Assembly: GCA_003458705.1 (NCBI GenBank)
Contig: QRVH01000021.1
Span: forward strand, 1-41,596
Direction: 5' to 3'
Length of the DNA: 41,596 bases
Source: Eubacterium sp. AF22-9
GTDB taxonomy: Bacteria > Bacillota > Clostridia > Lachnospirales > Lachnospiraceae
In this document: positions 1 to 11,363 of the stretch, piece by piece
Position numbering within the stretch: the stretch's first letter is position 1
How the letters are laid out: each line of letters begins with the position of its first letter
The notes under the pieces: model-generated
What the model was told of the DNA's origin: nothing
Database searches by the model: none
Seen by the model: the letters and a program-made list of their open reading frames with translations, nothing else
Position numbers and translations under genes: made by a program

Positions 1-250
1 ATCCAGAACAGTCTCTTAACATATTAACATGTCTATACTATTAACCACCCCATCATGATTTAACATCCGCTGCCTTTTATATATGCCCCTGTCAATGACT
101 TAATTTCAAGGACATCTCTTTTTATATACAACATATCAAAGACTTGATATTTTCACCATTCTCCATTAATGTCACCATAAATCACTACGGCATACCTTTT
201 ATACTCTCTTCATCTCTTTTTATATACAACATATCAAAGACTTGATATTT
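1..250 (-). pseudogene. Broken dockerin-like C-terminal tail of the upstream glucosaminidase
   Basis: No open frame crosses this stretch, but the minus strand still spells a dockerin-like pair of calcium loops in shifting frames. The upstream protein stops at YGDINGEW where the family normally reads GDINGDG. Removing one base at 257-258 and adding one at 236-238 gives ENIKSFDMLYIKRDVLEIKS. Removing one base at 73-74 and one at 59-61 then gives AYIKAADVNHDGVVNSIDML. All the changes are single-base length differences in short homopolymers. The 98-bp tandem duplication (113-308) lies in the same stretch. Either the tail has decayed, or this end of the sequence has consensus errors. Nothing else is visible here. 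Confidence 0.6.
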
Positions 251-308
251 TCACCATTCTCCATTAATGTCACCATAAATCACTACGGCATACCTTTTAT
301 ACTCTCTT
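113..308. repeat. Exact 98-bp tandem duplication (113-210 and 211-308)
   Basis: The two 98-bp units are identical by eye. On the minus strand the repeat covers the last 19 codons of the glucosaminidase gene, its stop and 42 bases beyond. The copy at 113-210 lies after the stop, so the translated protein is unchanged. The junction shows GATG microhomology, which fits replication slippage or an assembly error at a contig edge. The unit is not a multiple of three. Confidence 0.9.
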
Positions 309-2134
309 CCATCTTTTGTGTATACGATAAATGTATCTCCCGTAGAAATCTTTTGAGATGTTTTCTCTTTTCCGTCTGCACCTGATATTTTTCCATAACA
401 GCCATTCTTAAATGTTATATTAGATATAACATCCGATGCAGTGCTTCCCACACTTATTCCTGATATTATACTGTTGTTTTCATCAATATCATAAGTACAT
501 GTAAAGCCATTCTCTTCAACCGGATTATTATCCGGCTCCGAATCTGTTGCTTTTCTTACAATATTAATTGTGTATTCTTCAACATCTCCATTTTCAGCAG
601 TGACAGAAATTACTATTTTATTGTTACCGACTGATAAATTGTGTTCACCTGTTCCACTTACACTTGCATTATCCGCTAACGCATCAGCTTTGACAGTAAC
701 TTTAGAAACATTATTTTCAACAATAAGATCATACTCTGTTGTATAAAGTGAGAATGTTGGAGTAAATGTATATCCTTCAACTGATAAACTCTTTAACCTG
801 TTATTTGGATTTCCATCTCCCGTAGGCTCAGCACACACCTCATCTGGCATATTTTCATATACAGGAATAATGAATTTAAATGCAGTATTGTTAAGAGTTG
901 TTTCACTATATGCTTTCTTACTTGTTTTAGCCTCAGATTTTGGAGCCAAAACATTTGTCATATACTGATGCGAATAATTTACCACATCAAACTTCTCATA
1001 ATATAAAGTATCCTGTCCCTTATTAATGTACCATGAACCCAGATTGATAGCACCACCTACAACAGCTTTATACCTTGTATTCCATGGTCTTAATGTCTTT
1101 GTGTCTGTGCCTTTTGCATATCTCAATCCATTCTGAACTGCAGTATAACCATCTGATGCATAAGCATTCTGGCTGTAATAATTATAGTACCCTTCATATC
1201 CGCTGACATTACCAGATATCTGTCTTCCAGTTCCCTTATATCCTTGCTCCTGAATTATTCTTGTTGCAAGATGATACGGACTCACTCCTGAAACTTCTCC
1301 AGCTTTCATAAGAAGTGTAGAATATGTATATCCATCAAGATTATGAGATGAACCATCCATAAATGATCCATCTATAACACTATCTACTCCATCTTTATTC
1401 TGTACCGACGAATCATAGGATAATCCTTCAAACATAAAAATATATGTTTCATTAAGGAAATTCCTTGGGTCAAGAACATATTGAACAAGTTCACTTGAAG
1501 CCTGTACATATCCTCCACTATCAAATGAATACCATTCTCCCTTTTCCCAATCATAACAACCATCTGCCATTGATTTCCATGAGCTTATATTATCCTTATG
1601 AACAAGACTTCTTGTTTTCACATTCTGCTGTTGAACCATTGTATTCCAGTCTGTGCCATTATGGTCTGCCACAAACACCCAGTTCGGATGGCTCGCATGT
1701 AACTGTCTCAATCCTTCTTTATAACTTTCTGGAAATCCCTGTTGATTAAGATATTCCTCGAAATCAGCATCCGGCTTATAATCTGTTCTTTTATCAACAG
1801 TTACATATGCTGCAAAAATATATCCTCTTTTATAGATTTCACCCATATAAAAGCCTATATCATACCATTTATCGCCATCATCAGTTGTCTCTCCATATAT
1901 ATCAAATTTAAATCCGCCACTCACCGTTGTAATAATATTACTGCTATTACTTGTGGATGTTGAAGTTCTTATTCTGAGTCCGGTAACATCATAATTTACA
2001 TGTCCCTGACCGATAGCTTCTTCCGCATTAGTATTTACTACAGATGTAAAGGCAAGTCCTGCAAACACAAGCATGCATACCATTACTGCCAGTGCTGCTA
2101 TTCTTTTTACACTACATTTGTATACTGATTTCAT
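251..2134 (-). CDS. Secreted cell-wall glucosaminidase with SH3 and cadherin-like domains
   Basis: The protein has 627 residues and a clear signal peptide: a KR-containing start, a hydrophobic core at about 12-33, and likely cleavage near NTNA-EE. A bacterial SH3-like domain follows at about 44-113 (VTGLRIRTSTS). Next is an endo-beta-N-acetylglucosaminidase-type domain at about 145-380 with FLNETYIFMFE and SPYHLATRIIQEQG. A cadherin-like beta-sandwich repeat lies at about 447-530 (LKSLSVEGY to EEYTINIVRK). The last part, about 545-627, is the region that precedes dockerin-like EF-hands in related proteins. Family knowledge suggests it cuts the glycan strands of peptidoglycan outside the cell. 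The start has AGGAGT upstream, 32 bases after prfC, so it may share that transcript. The protein ends exactly where a calcium-loop tail would begin (see 1-250). Confidence 0.85.
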   Translation of the reverse strand: MKSVYKCSVKRIAALAVMVCMLVFAGLAFTSVVNTNAEEAIGQGHVNYDVTGLRIRTSTSTSNSSNIITTVSGGFKFDIYGETTDDGDKWYDIGFYMGEIYKRGYIFAAYVTVDKRTDYKPDADFEEYLNQQGFPESYKEGLRQLHASHPNWVFVADHNGTDWNTMVQQQNVKTRSLVHKDNISSWKSMADGCYDWEKGEWYSFDSGGYVQASSELVQYVLDPRNFLNETYIFMFEGLSYDSSVQNKDGVDSVIDGSFMDGSSHNLDGYTYSTLLMKAGEVSGVSPYHLATRIIQEQGYKGTGRQISGNVSGYEGYYNYYSQNAYASDGYTAVQNGLRYAKGTDTKTLRPWNTRYKAVVGGAINLGSWYINKGQDTLYYEKFDVVNYSHQYMTNVLAPKSEAKTSKKAYSETTLNNTAFKFIIPVYENMPDEVCAEPTGDGNPNNRLKSLSVEGYTFTPTFSLYTTEYDLIVENNVSKVTVKADALADNASVSGTGEHNLSVGNNKIVISVTAENGDVEEYTINIVRKATDSEPDNNPVEENGFTCTYDIDENNSIISGISVGSTASDVISNITFKNGCYGKISGADGKEKTSQKISTGDTFIVYTKDGREYKRYAVVIYGDINGEW

Positions 2135-2166
2135 GTAATCACCTGACTCCTAAATGTATCGTACAA

Positions 2167-3758
2167 CTAGTTTCTTCCAAATTCTGAAAGCTTTAAGCCC
2201 TCATTTCTCTCAAGTACCATATTAACAGACCAGCTATTGGCAAATACAAGAAGTGGATTGCCCTTAAGGTCTTTAATCTTCTTCATATCTGATGTACCGA
2301 CAATTCTGTTCACATCAATTTCCTCAGGATTCTCAATCCAGCGGATATGCTCATATGGAAGCGGCTCAAGTCTGATATCAACACCGTATTCATTCTTAAG
2401 ACGGTATTCAAGAACCTCAAACTGAAGAACACCGACAACTCCCACGATAATCTCTTCCATTCCTGTATTGAACTCCTGGAATATCTGAATTGCACCTTCC
2501 TGTGCAATCTGGTTGATACCCTTGATGAACTGCTTTCTCTTCATAGTATCAATCTGTCTTACTCTTGCAAAATGTTCTGGTGCAAATGTAGGTATACCCT
2601 CAAATGCAAATTTCTTATTAGACTTGCATATAGTATCACCAATAGAGAAAATACCCGGATCAAATACACCTATAATATCTCCTGCATATGCCTCATCTAC
2701 AATATGTCTCTCCTCCGCCATCATCTGCTGTGGCTGCTGAGTCTTATTTTCTTGCCACCCTGAACATGGTTGGCTTCCATTCCGGCTTCAAACTTACCGG
2801 AACATATTCTCATGAAAGCAATTCTGTCTCTATGTGCTTTATTCATGTTAGCCTGAATCTTGAATACAAATGCTGAGAAATCCTCAGTAAATGGATCAAT
2901 AATTCCCTGATCAGACTTTCTTGGAAGTGGTGAAGTTGTCATTGATAAGAAATGCTCAAGGAAAGTCTGTACACCAAAGTTAGTAAGCGCTGAGCCAAAG
3001 AATACAGGTGTAAGGTCACCTGCACTTACCATCTCCTGATCAAACTCCGCACTTGCTCCGTCTAACAGCTCAATATCTTCCTGAAGCTTGTCATAGAAAG
3101 CATCACCAATTCTGTCCTTAAGAACTGCCTCGTCTGACGCATCAACAATCTCAGTATCAACTTCCTTCTGACCATTCATGGCTGCCTTGAATAAAGAAAC
3201 ATTTTTCTCTTTACGGTCATACACACCCTTGAATTCCTTACCGCATCCGATAGGCCAGTTAATTGGGCATGTAGAGATTCCAAGTACACTCTCAATTTCA
3301 TCAAGAAGCTCAAATGGATCATTAGCTTCTCTATCCATCTTATTGATAAATGTAAATATAGGAATGTGTCTCATAACACATACCTTGAAAAGCTTGATAG
3401 TCTGTTTCTCAACACCCTTAGAAGCATCAATAACCATGACTGCTGAATCTGCTGCCATGAGAGTTCTGTAGGTATCCTCTGAGAAATCCTCATGTCCCGG
3501 AGTATCAAGAATATTGATACAGTAACCTTCATAGTTAAACTGAAGAACAGAAGAAGTTACCGAAATACCTCTTTCCTTCTCAATCTCCATCCAGTCGGAA
3601 ACTGCATGCTTGGCAGTCTTCTTACCCTTTACAGAACCTGCAAGGTTAATGGCTCCTCCATAAAGCAGGAACTTCTCTGTTAATGTTGTCTTACCAGCAT
3701 CCGGGTGAGAGATAATGGCAAAAGTTCTTCTTTTCTTAATTTCACTTTCTAAACTCAC
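2167..3758 (-). CDS. prfC: Peptide chain release factor 3, with a one-base frameshift
   Basis: RF3 is a translational GTPase that removes RF1 or RF2 from the ribosome after peptide release. The N-terminal part (345 residues) starts at a GTG preceded by AAAGGAGT. It carries the P-loop [12 protein letters not shown], the switch region [17 protein letters not shown] and NKMD. The C-terminal part (2167-2724) continues with [19 protein letters not shown] and the RF3 C-terminal domain. The frame breaks near 2736: the minus strand reads CTCAGCAGCCA where CTC AGC CAG CCA would give the expected [11 protein letters not shown]. Restoring one C gives about 530 residues, the normal RF3 length. No good slippery heptamer or stimulatory structure is visible, so programmed frameshifting is unlikely. 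A lost base in CC, real or from sequencing, is the simplest reading. Confidence 0.92.
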
Positions 3759-3883
3759 TGTTTTACTCCTTTATATCACATAATACGTAGCTTATCAAAT
3801 AATTCATGCCTTTCCCGGCATATACATAATATAAGCCTGTGACGCAGTCTTAGCTTCACAGCTTACTCTGATTAATAGTCTAA

Positions 3884-4144
3884 TTATTCGCGGTTAAGAC
3901 CGAACTTGTATGAAACCTCAGACTTGTCATCAATTCTTCTGAAAATATTGATTACTCTGTCCATAACCGGCCCAAAATCATCCTCATTCTCAACCTCAAC
4001 AGTAACAACCTGTCCATCCTCTTTGATTACAGCATCCTTTACAAGCTCTAATGCCTTGATATCTTCCTCTGTCTGTGCAACCAGCTCTGGTGTTGTCAAC
4101 ATTTTAGACTTGCTCTTATACTTAACAGCGTATGTTCTTGTCAT
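3884..4144 (-). CDS. Conserved-looking 86-residue protein of unknown function
   Basis: I do not recognise the family. The protein is soluble, 86 residues, with a basic start (TYAVKYKSKSKM) and an acidic middle (EEDIKALELVKDAVIKEDG, VEVENEDDFGPV). It ends in IFRRIDDKSEVSYKFGLNRE. The start has AGGAGG close upstream and the frame is free of signal or membrane segments. It sits between addA and prfC on the same strand, 84 bases after addA. The codon use resembles its neighbours, so it is probably a real small gene. Confidence 0.7.
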   Translation of the reverse strand: MTRTYAVKYKSKSKMLTTPELVAQTEEDIKALELVKDAVIKEDGQVVTVEVENEDDFGPVMDRVINIFRRIDDKSEVSYKFGLNRE

Positions 4145-4229
4145 TATATCCTCCTAATTCAGCCTGCATCGGCAATATAATCTCATATGTCATTTTATTA
4201 TATAACATGATTCTTAATTATGCAATGGT

Positions 4230-7200
4230 TTAATATACACTTAATCCCTTTCCTAAAGCAAATGAATATATTATCTTTTCTTTGACCTTTTTCCCGGTAA
4301 GCTGTGTCAATGCTTTTGCATAATAATCAAGCTGGATTGCATATCGTCTCACAAGTTCTTTTTCGCCCGCTTCGCCTTTCATAACTCTGTCTGTCTTATA
4401 ATCCACGAGCACAAATTCTCCGTCCTCTTCAAAATACAAGTCAATTATACCCTGTATAAGCTGTCCTCGTACTCAAATACAAAAGGCTGTTCTCTTCTGA
4501 CACTGCCACAGTTCACTGCATTTGCAACTCTCCTGCCTGTATCTGATTGTACAAATGTATTGATATCCCACGGATTGACACTTTTCACCTGTAATTCATT
4601 CATCTTTCCGGTTTCTAACATTCTGTTAATATCAGCTTTAACTCCATCAAGGTTCACACTCACTGAATAGTCAAGACATTCCATAACCCTGTGATATGCG
4701 CTACCACGCTCATTAGCAGCAAGCTGCACTTCCTCACCGCTTATGAACTTCGGAATTATAGAATTTGATGGTTCAGCAATTGTTTCACTGTCTGTCTGTC
4801 CATCCCTATTTCCGTTATCTGCCGCCTGCTCATCGTACGCTTCCTTCTCAAATGCTTCCTTAACAGAATCGTCCATGTAAGCATTTTCTTCTGAATTATC
4901 CTCCGCCTGCATTGCCTTAAGCTGTGAAACTGTCAGCTTCATTCTGCCGGAAGCATTATCAGCCGGAACATACTCCGGAAGTTCGTCTAACGACGGATAA
5001 CCAGCTTCATTATTTCCATCAAGTGCTTCCCCGGCTTTAACGGCATCTATATCAGTCACGTTTCCTGTTTCAAAACTATTCCCTGTTTCATCCGCATCAG
5101 CCTCAGAATCCTCCACGGCATCAACCATAACTTTAAAACTGCCTTTTAATTTATCTGAATCCATAAGACACACCGGCATTATCATATCGAGATAATTCTT
5201 TATATTTTCACTGTCCGCATAAGATAATGTTCCATCCGTTGCAAGTTCCTCTGATTTTGCTCTGTATTTATCAAGTGTCTTGTCTGCGTCTTTTACAACT
5301 CCGGTAATTATCAGCTTTTCTCTCGCTCTTGTCATGGCAACATAGAGAAGTCTTTCTTCCTCTGCTATCGACTCTCTTACAATTCTTCTTGCCATTGCGC
5401 CCTTTATAATAGTCGGTGTCTTGGTTCTTCTTTCAAGGTCAACATAATCAACCGCAATTCCTAAGTTCTGGTCTACAAGCACAGGCGCTGTCGCGTCCAT
5501 GAAATTAATACTCTTATGCGCTCCTGCAAGTATTACAATCGGGAATTCCAGACCTTTACTCTTGTGAATACTCATAATTCTTACAAGATTCTCATTATCA
5601 AGGCTTGCAGCCCCCTCTGCAAAATCTTCATCGAACTTCTTAAGTCTTTCAATATATCTTAAGAAATTAAACAATCCTGAATAGCTTGACTTTCCATATC
5701 CTGCTGCTCTTTCCAGCAGAACATTTAAGTTAGCCTGTCTCTGTGCTCCGGCAGGCATTGTTCCCACATAGTCATAGTAGCCTGAATCATATATCATTTC
5801 CCAGCACAGGTCATAAAGCGGCTCTACACTGCTCTTGTCGCGGTACTCTGTGAGCTTTGCAAGAAATAATGCACATTTGCCGGACAGCTGCTTAACATCC
5901 GTCTCCTGTATATTATCTGCTCCGCCAAGCACTGCAACTGCTTTCAAATGTTCATACAGGTTGTTATGTGTATTCTTATCCGCATGCTCCCTGCCTAGCT
6001 TTCGCACCATTCCAAGCTCTGCTGCCGTAAAGCCGCCAAAATAAGACATCATTGCCGCCGCAAGGCTTATCTCCTGAACCGGATTGTCTACTATTGTAAG
6101 CATGCTTAAGATTACCTGTATCTCTCGCACACTGAAATATCCTGTTGACGAGTCAGTATATGCTGGTATCCCTCTGTCCATCAGGGCATCTGCAAATGTA
6201 TCTGCCCAGCCTGTAACTGACCTTGTAAGAATTACAATATCCCTGTATTCTGCCGGTCTGTATATATTCTCATCTGCATCATACACATTTACGCCAGAAG
6301 AAACTATTCCCTCAATCAGCTTTGCAAGCCTGTCTGCCTCAAGCTCTCTTGTCGTAGCTTCTTCTTCATTCTCTGAAGATATAAGAATTACATCTGTACT
6401 CTTGTTAGCTTCATCACCATAATTACTGTCACTGTATTCAGGATATGGAAACCCCGCATTAAGCCTTACAGTTTCGTCATACCCGATTCCCGAAAAATTC
6501 TTGTTCATAATATGACTGAACACATCATTGGCACATTCAAGCACATTTTCACGGCTTCGAAAATTCTTCTGTAATTCAATTCTTACATTATCACCAGTCT
6601 CGCCATATGTATCGTACTTCTCTATGAAAAGCTCAGGGCATGCAAGACGGAACTTGTATATGCTCTGCTTTACATCTCCAACCATGTATATATTATTATT
6701 CTCCCCTGACAGTCTCGTCTTTGACACCGCATTAAGAATAACCTCCTGCAGCTGGTTGGAATCCTGATACTCGTCTATCAGTATTTCTTCAAATCTGTTT
6801 GCAAGCTTGTCGGCGGTCTCTGTGTATACAAGCTTTCCGTCTTCTTTCTTTACAAGTATTGAAAGTGCAAGATGTTCCATGTCATTAAAATCAATTATGC
6901 CCTTCTCTCGCTTCACCTCTGAAACACGCTTTGCATACACCTTTGCCACTTTAAGAAGAGTCCGTATCTGAATACCTGCTCCCTGCATGTCTTCAAATAT
7001 TCCATCATCTTCTTTTAAGAATATCTTGTCATTAAGCCGTCCTATATAATCTTTAAACAGCTTTCGCTGTCCCTTAACATATTCCTTAATATCCGGGTCT
7101 GCTCCTGCATCCTTCTTTCTTGACAGGGCTTCGAATGAAAATGTTCTTATCTTTCTGCCAAGCTCTCCAAAATCCTGCGAATTAATCATCTCATTAATTC

Positions 7201-7966
7201 CAAGTAGGTCAGACTGCAAAGCACCTGTATATGCTGCAGGTCCTGCCGGCTCAGAACAGATATCTACTAATCTGTTGTATTTATCACGGTAATCAAGAAG
7301 TGCATTTTTAATTGAATCATACAGTTCCTTAATTGCAGGATTATCGTAAGTCTCATCATCATAAACTAACATGCACTCGTCAAACCACTCATCAATCCAC
7401 GGATTGCTTCTAGAAAAACGGTATATTTTATCTATAATGCTCACAAGCCCTGAATCGTCCCGTCCCATGCCAAATGCATCAACAAGATTAAAGAATTCTT
7501 CATCTGCTTCGGCATAGAATTCCTCAAGCACATCTTCCAACACATCATTTTCAATAAGCTTCTTCTCACCCTCGTCCATTATCCTGAATCCCGGGTCGAG
7601 ATTGACCTCTGGAAAATGATTTCTGATTATCCATAGACAGAAACTGTCTATTGTCGTTATCTGTGCGTTATTAAGTAGTGTTATCTGTCTTAAAAGGTTC
7701 ACATCACCCGGATTCTCGTCAAGCATTGAATCCAGCGCTTTCCTTATCTTGTCTTTCATCTGGGCTGCTGCCGCCTTTGTAAATGTAACAACAACCAGCC
7801 TGTCTATATCTATATTCTTGTCAGGGTCTGTAATCATGGAAATGATTCGCTCTACCAGAACAGCAGTCTTTCCTGAACCGGCAGCCGCCGAAACCAGCAC
7901 ATTACAGTCTCTTGTATCAATCGCGCTCTTCTGCGCCGGTGTCCATTTTCTTTCCATTCTCATCAA
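4230..7966 (-). CDS. addA: AddA helicase-nuclease subunit, with a one-base frameshift before the nuclease motif
   Basis: AddA is the UvrD-like helicase and 3'-strand nuclease of the AddAB complex, which processes double-strand breaks up to Chi sites for RecA loading. The 1173-residue part (4445-7966) has the TPAQKSAI Q-motif, Walker A AAAGSGKTAV at about 28-37, the Walker B motif DEYQDSNQLQE, KQSIYKFR and the C-terminal helicase motif VAMTRAREKL. A long acidic linker follows at about 960-1090. The frame then ends at SLYRV, while the next frame (4230-4439) continues with DLYFEEDGEFVLVDYKTDRV, the RecB-type nuclease motif. Adding one C near 4460 (AGCTT to AGCCTT) restores DSLIQGIIDLYF and gives about 1245 residues. 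As written, the helicase is whole but the nuclease active site is lost. The start at 7966 overlaps addB by 50 bases; M4 at 7957 is an alternative start. Confidence 0.93.
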
Positions 7967-10900
7967 CCCCTTCCTCTATATTATTCCATAACACTTCATC
8001 ATCGAATTTCTTTAATTTTCTGTAATTGCAGCCCGGCAAATCCACTGAAAATCCACACACTGCCCCATAAGGACATCTGTCACAGCTTGAAAACTGTCCA
8101 TCTTTATAAGGACTTCTCCTGATATCACCACCTGCAATTCTATCCGCGGTATCAACCGCCCTTACATCAACGAATCTTCCAAGCATATTAAACTGCTCTG
8201 TATTCATCACCTTGCTTCTTCGTGAATCAAATCCGCCGTCAGCCTTTCTGCTAACCGGAATATTAAGTGATGTACCCTCGGTATTGTCCATCTTCTCGGC
8301 AATATCCTTATCCGAATTAACCATTCCTTTAAGACGCAGTTCACCCTTAATCTTATCCTCTATCTCTTCTGCACTCTCTGTTGTCGCAGATACAATCGGG
8401 TCACTTATGTTGTAGTAGAACACTCCGGCAGGAATCACATTTTTACCAGGACGCATCTTCGCCACAAGCTTCATTGCCGCTTCCATGTAGACCATAAGCT
8501 GGATATCAATTCCGTAGTAGGTCTTTACTATGTTGAAATCCTTCTTTCCTGTCTTGTAATCGATAATTCTTACATATACATCTGTGCCGTTTTCGCATAT
8601 GTCAACGCGGTCAATCGTTCCGCTCATAAGCTGCTTTCTGTCTCCGTCTCCGACTTCCATATTGAACTTATGCTCGAATACAAATGGCACGAAATCACCA
8701 CATTTTAACTGTTCACCCATCGCCCATACAGTGCGGTCTGCAAGGTCTTCCATCCGCTTAATCATGAATGAATTACGGCTTGAATCCTTAAGGATACTGT
8801 TCTGGTATATGTCAGTAATTGCAGCGACACTTCTTTTTACCATCTCGCGGCGCTTCTCATCTGATATCAGATAGTACGACTCACCGTTTTTCTTGATTTC
8901 GTCGCACACCTCACGGATAACCGCATGCAGTACGACGCCAAAGTTTACTGGTGAAAATGTGAATTCTTCCCTTTCCTTTAAATCAACTCCATACCTTAAG
9001 TAATACCTCAATGGGCACTCTGCAAAGTTCTCAAAAGATGTAACGCTTCCGACAAGCCTGCCGCCAGTAAGTGAATCAATAATATCCTCATCTACATTTG
9101 CAGCAATTTCAGTATTATCAAAGCTGTTAGCCGCCTGCGGTATTGTTACATAAGAATTCTGCTGTGCCGTGTCTTTGTAAGATAACTTAAGGCAATGTGA
9201 AAACATTTTTCTCATACTTCTTATAATATATGAAGGCATCAGCGCCGCACCCTCGCTGTTTTTTACCGCATATGACATGTAAAGCTTCTCCGCACTCTTT
9301 GTCATAATAAGATACAGATAGAATCTCTGTGTAAATGCTTTCTCCCTCACGGAAGCTGACATAACTATTCCCTTATCCTCAAGATACTCCCTGTCGCTTT
9401 CTGACAGAACGCTTCTTGAATCAGCCTTCTTAGGTACATTGCCGTCATTGATTCCGACAAAGAACATGACCTTGATATTGTCAAGACGGGTTCTTTCTAT
9501 ATCTCCGATAACAACGCAGTCATTGGTCTGCGGAATAAGTCCTATCTTAATCTCCTGAAATCCTGACGCAAGTATCTTGTTAAATTCTTTAATACCAACC
9601 TTCTCGCTTCCAAGAAGAGCATACATTTTATCTAATACTTCTATAACTTTCTTATATAACTGCGCATATTCATCACCAGTGTACTCGCTGTCATTAAGCG
9701 CACTTACCTTCTTCTCCATATCTTCACGCACAAGGAATTCGTAAAGTGCCTTCACCATATCAGCCACATTGGATTCTTTTGACTTAAGCACTTCTTCCAG
9801 CGGGTCTAACATATCAGTTATCATTGTTCTTAGTGAATTAAGCTTCTCAAGGTCAGTATTATTGACTGTTCCCCTGAATTTTCTTATCCACGGCTCATGC
9901 CATTTTGCTCTGCCTCTGATTCCGACCGCAACACAGTAATTGTCTAACAGATCAATATCTTCGCGTTCCATTCCGCTCATTCCGGTTCTGAGGAATCCTA
10001 ATATGCTGTCATAGCTGTAATTATTCTCTATTATTCCAAGTGCACCGTTAATTGCCGCAATGAATGGATTGTCCGTCACATGGCGCTTGTAATCTAAGAA
10101 ATATGGTATATCGTTCTGCTTTAATATGTTAGCTGCCAGCTTGCCGTAACCGTCCATATCTGCAGTAACTATCGCAATCTCGTTATACCTGTATCCGCAC
10201 AGTCTTGTAAGTCTTATTATCTCGCCTGCTGCAAATGCTAATTCTTCCTTGGCAACAGCTCCCTCATATATAACGATATTGTCAGTCTTCTGGTTAAATC
10301 TTCCCAAATTGTTTCTGAAAAGATTCTGTTCCAGGAAATCCAGTTCTTCTGAATTCTTAAATCTTGAATTAACATTTACAATTACATTCTTTCCCGGTAC
10401 TGCTTTTCCTGCAATATACACAGGTTCAAGGACTTTCACATGTTCACCATCGCATATCTTATAAAGCTTTGATACGCAGTCCTTACTCATGAAAAAAAGT
10501 TCTTCCCTGCCTCTTACTGAATTTTCACGCTCAGATGCATCAATTGTCAGGGAAACATATATCTTCGGACACATTGATAAAAGAATTGTCAGTAAATTGT
10601 ACTGAACCGGAGTAAATCCTGTGAATCCGTCAAATGCTATCTCACAATTCTTTATTCTCTCTGACTCTGTAACCTTGCTGCATAATTTATCAAGTATTTC
10701 TTCTTTAGTAATGTAGTTCTTATCTATGTACTCTGCAAATGCGTTGTATACAAGCACGATATCATCTAACTTATATTGAAGTGCTGCACTTCCTTCTGAA
10801 TCACTGTATGCTTCGCCTGCCGCCTCCTGCATAACATCCGGCTTGATATCATACTGAAGCATTTCTGATATAACAGACTTCATCTCTGACACAAATCCTG

Positions 10901-11246
10901 TATTAGACAGATTACTTCCAAAATATTTTAATTTGTCCTTGTTCTGCTCCAAAACTCTTTTAATAATCAGATTCTTTCCTGTATCATCAAGAACTTCGAG
11001 ATTGTCTTCACCCACTTCCTCAAACACCTTATACGCAAGTCTTTCAAAACTCACGACATCTATATTAAGGATTCCTTTTCTTGGGTGCATAGACACCAGT
11101 CTTTTCTGAATCGCCATAGTGTACTGCTCCGGCACAACAACTATATAATTTCTGTCCGGATTCTTCATTGACTCTTTAATTATATGTGTATACAGATGGT
11201 GCGATTTGCCCGCACCAGAGCTGCCTAGAATTAATTGTAATGACAT
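7917..11246 (-). CDS. addB: AddB (RexB-like) ATP-dependent nuclease subunit
   Basis: AddB is the partner of AddA. It has an inactive helicase-like fold that reads Chi, and an active 5'-strand nuclease. The protein has 1109 residues, close to the usual 1100-1170. The Walker A motif GSSGAGKS lies at residues 8-15. The RecB-type nuclease motif is present as IIDYKTGKKDF. The four cysteines of the structural iron-sulphur cluster are visible: one in ECPLRYYLRYG and three in CDRCPYGAVCGF near the C-terminus. The stop lies inside addA, which implies coupled translation in an addB-addA operon. The intergenic region upstream (11247-11360) is shared with a divergent gene. A TATACT box at 11275-11280 is a possible -10 for addB, but I see no good -35. 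Confidence 0.95.
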   Translation of the reverse strand: MSLQLILGSSGAGKSHHLYTHIIKESMKNPDRNYIVVVPEQYTMAIQKRLVSMHPRKGILNIDVVSFERLAYKVFEEVGEDNLEVLDDTGKNLIIKRVLEQNKDKLKYFGSNLSNTGFVSEMKSVISEMLQYDIKPDVMQEAAGEAYSDSEGSAALQYKLDDIVLVYNAFAEYIDKNYITKEEILDKLCSKVTESERIKNCEIAFDGFTGFTPVQYNLLTILLSMCPKIYVSLTIDASERENSVRGREELFFMSKDCVSKLYKICDGEHVKVLEPVYIAGKAVPGKNVIVNVNSRFKNSEELDFLEQNLFRNNLGRFNQKTDNIVIYEGAVAKEELAFAAGEIIRLTRLCGYRYNEIAIVTADMDGYGKLAANILKQNDIPYFLDYKRHVTDNPFIAAINGALGIIENNYSYDSILGFLRTGMSGMEREDIDLLDNYCVAVGIRGRAKWHEPWIRKFRGTVNNTDLEKLNSLRTMITDMLDPLEEVLKSKESNVADMVKALYEFLVREDMEKKVSALNDSEYTGDEYAQLYKKVIEVLDKMYALLGSEKVGIKEFNKILASGFQEIKIGLIPQTNDCVVIGDIERTRLDNIKVMFFVGINDGNVPKKADSRSVLSESDREYLEDKGIVMSASVREKAFTQRFYLYLIMTKSAEKLYMSYAVKNSEGAALMPSYIIRSMRKMFSHCLKLSYKDTAQQNSYVTIPQAANSFDNTEIAANVDEDIIDSLTGGRLVGSVTSFENFAECPLRYYLRYGVDLKEREEFTFSPVNFGVVLHAVIREVCDEIKKNGESYYLISDEKRREMVKRSVAAITDIYQNSILKDSSRNSFMIKRMEDLADRTVWAMGEQLKCGDFVPFVFEHKFNMEVGDGDRKQLMSGTIDRVDICENGTDVYVRIIDYKTGKKDFNIVKTYYGIDIQLMVYMEAAMKLVAKMRPGKNVIPAGVFYYNISDPIVSATTESAEEIEDKIKGELRLKGMVNSDKDIAEKMDNTEGTSLNIPVSRKADGGFDSRRSKVMNTEQFNMLGRFVDVRAVDTADRIAGGDIRRSPYKDGQFSSCDRCPYGAVCGFSVDLPGCNYRKLKKFDDEVLWNNIEEGVDENGKKMDTGAEERD

Positions 11247-11363
11247 ATGTGACTCCCCTTAAAACATTTTTAATAGTATAACACATTTTATATTTTAATC
11301 ATAATTTCCCCCTCCCCGCCATATATTGTGTAATAATGAATATGAAGGGCAGGTTTCTTTGTG

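Noticed and set aside
2700-2760. Programmed frameshift in prfC
   Set aside because: No slippery heptamer or clear downstream structure is seen, and the same kind of one-base loss occurs in unrelated genes nearby.
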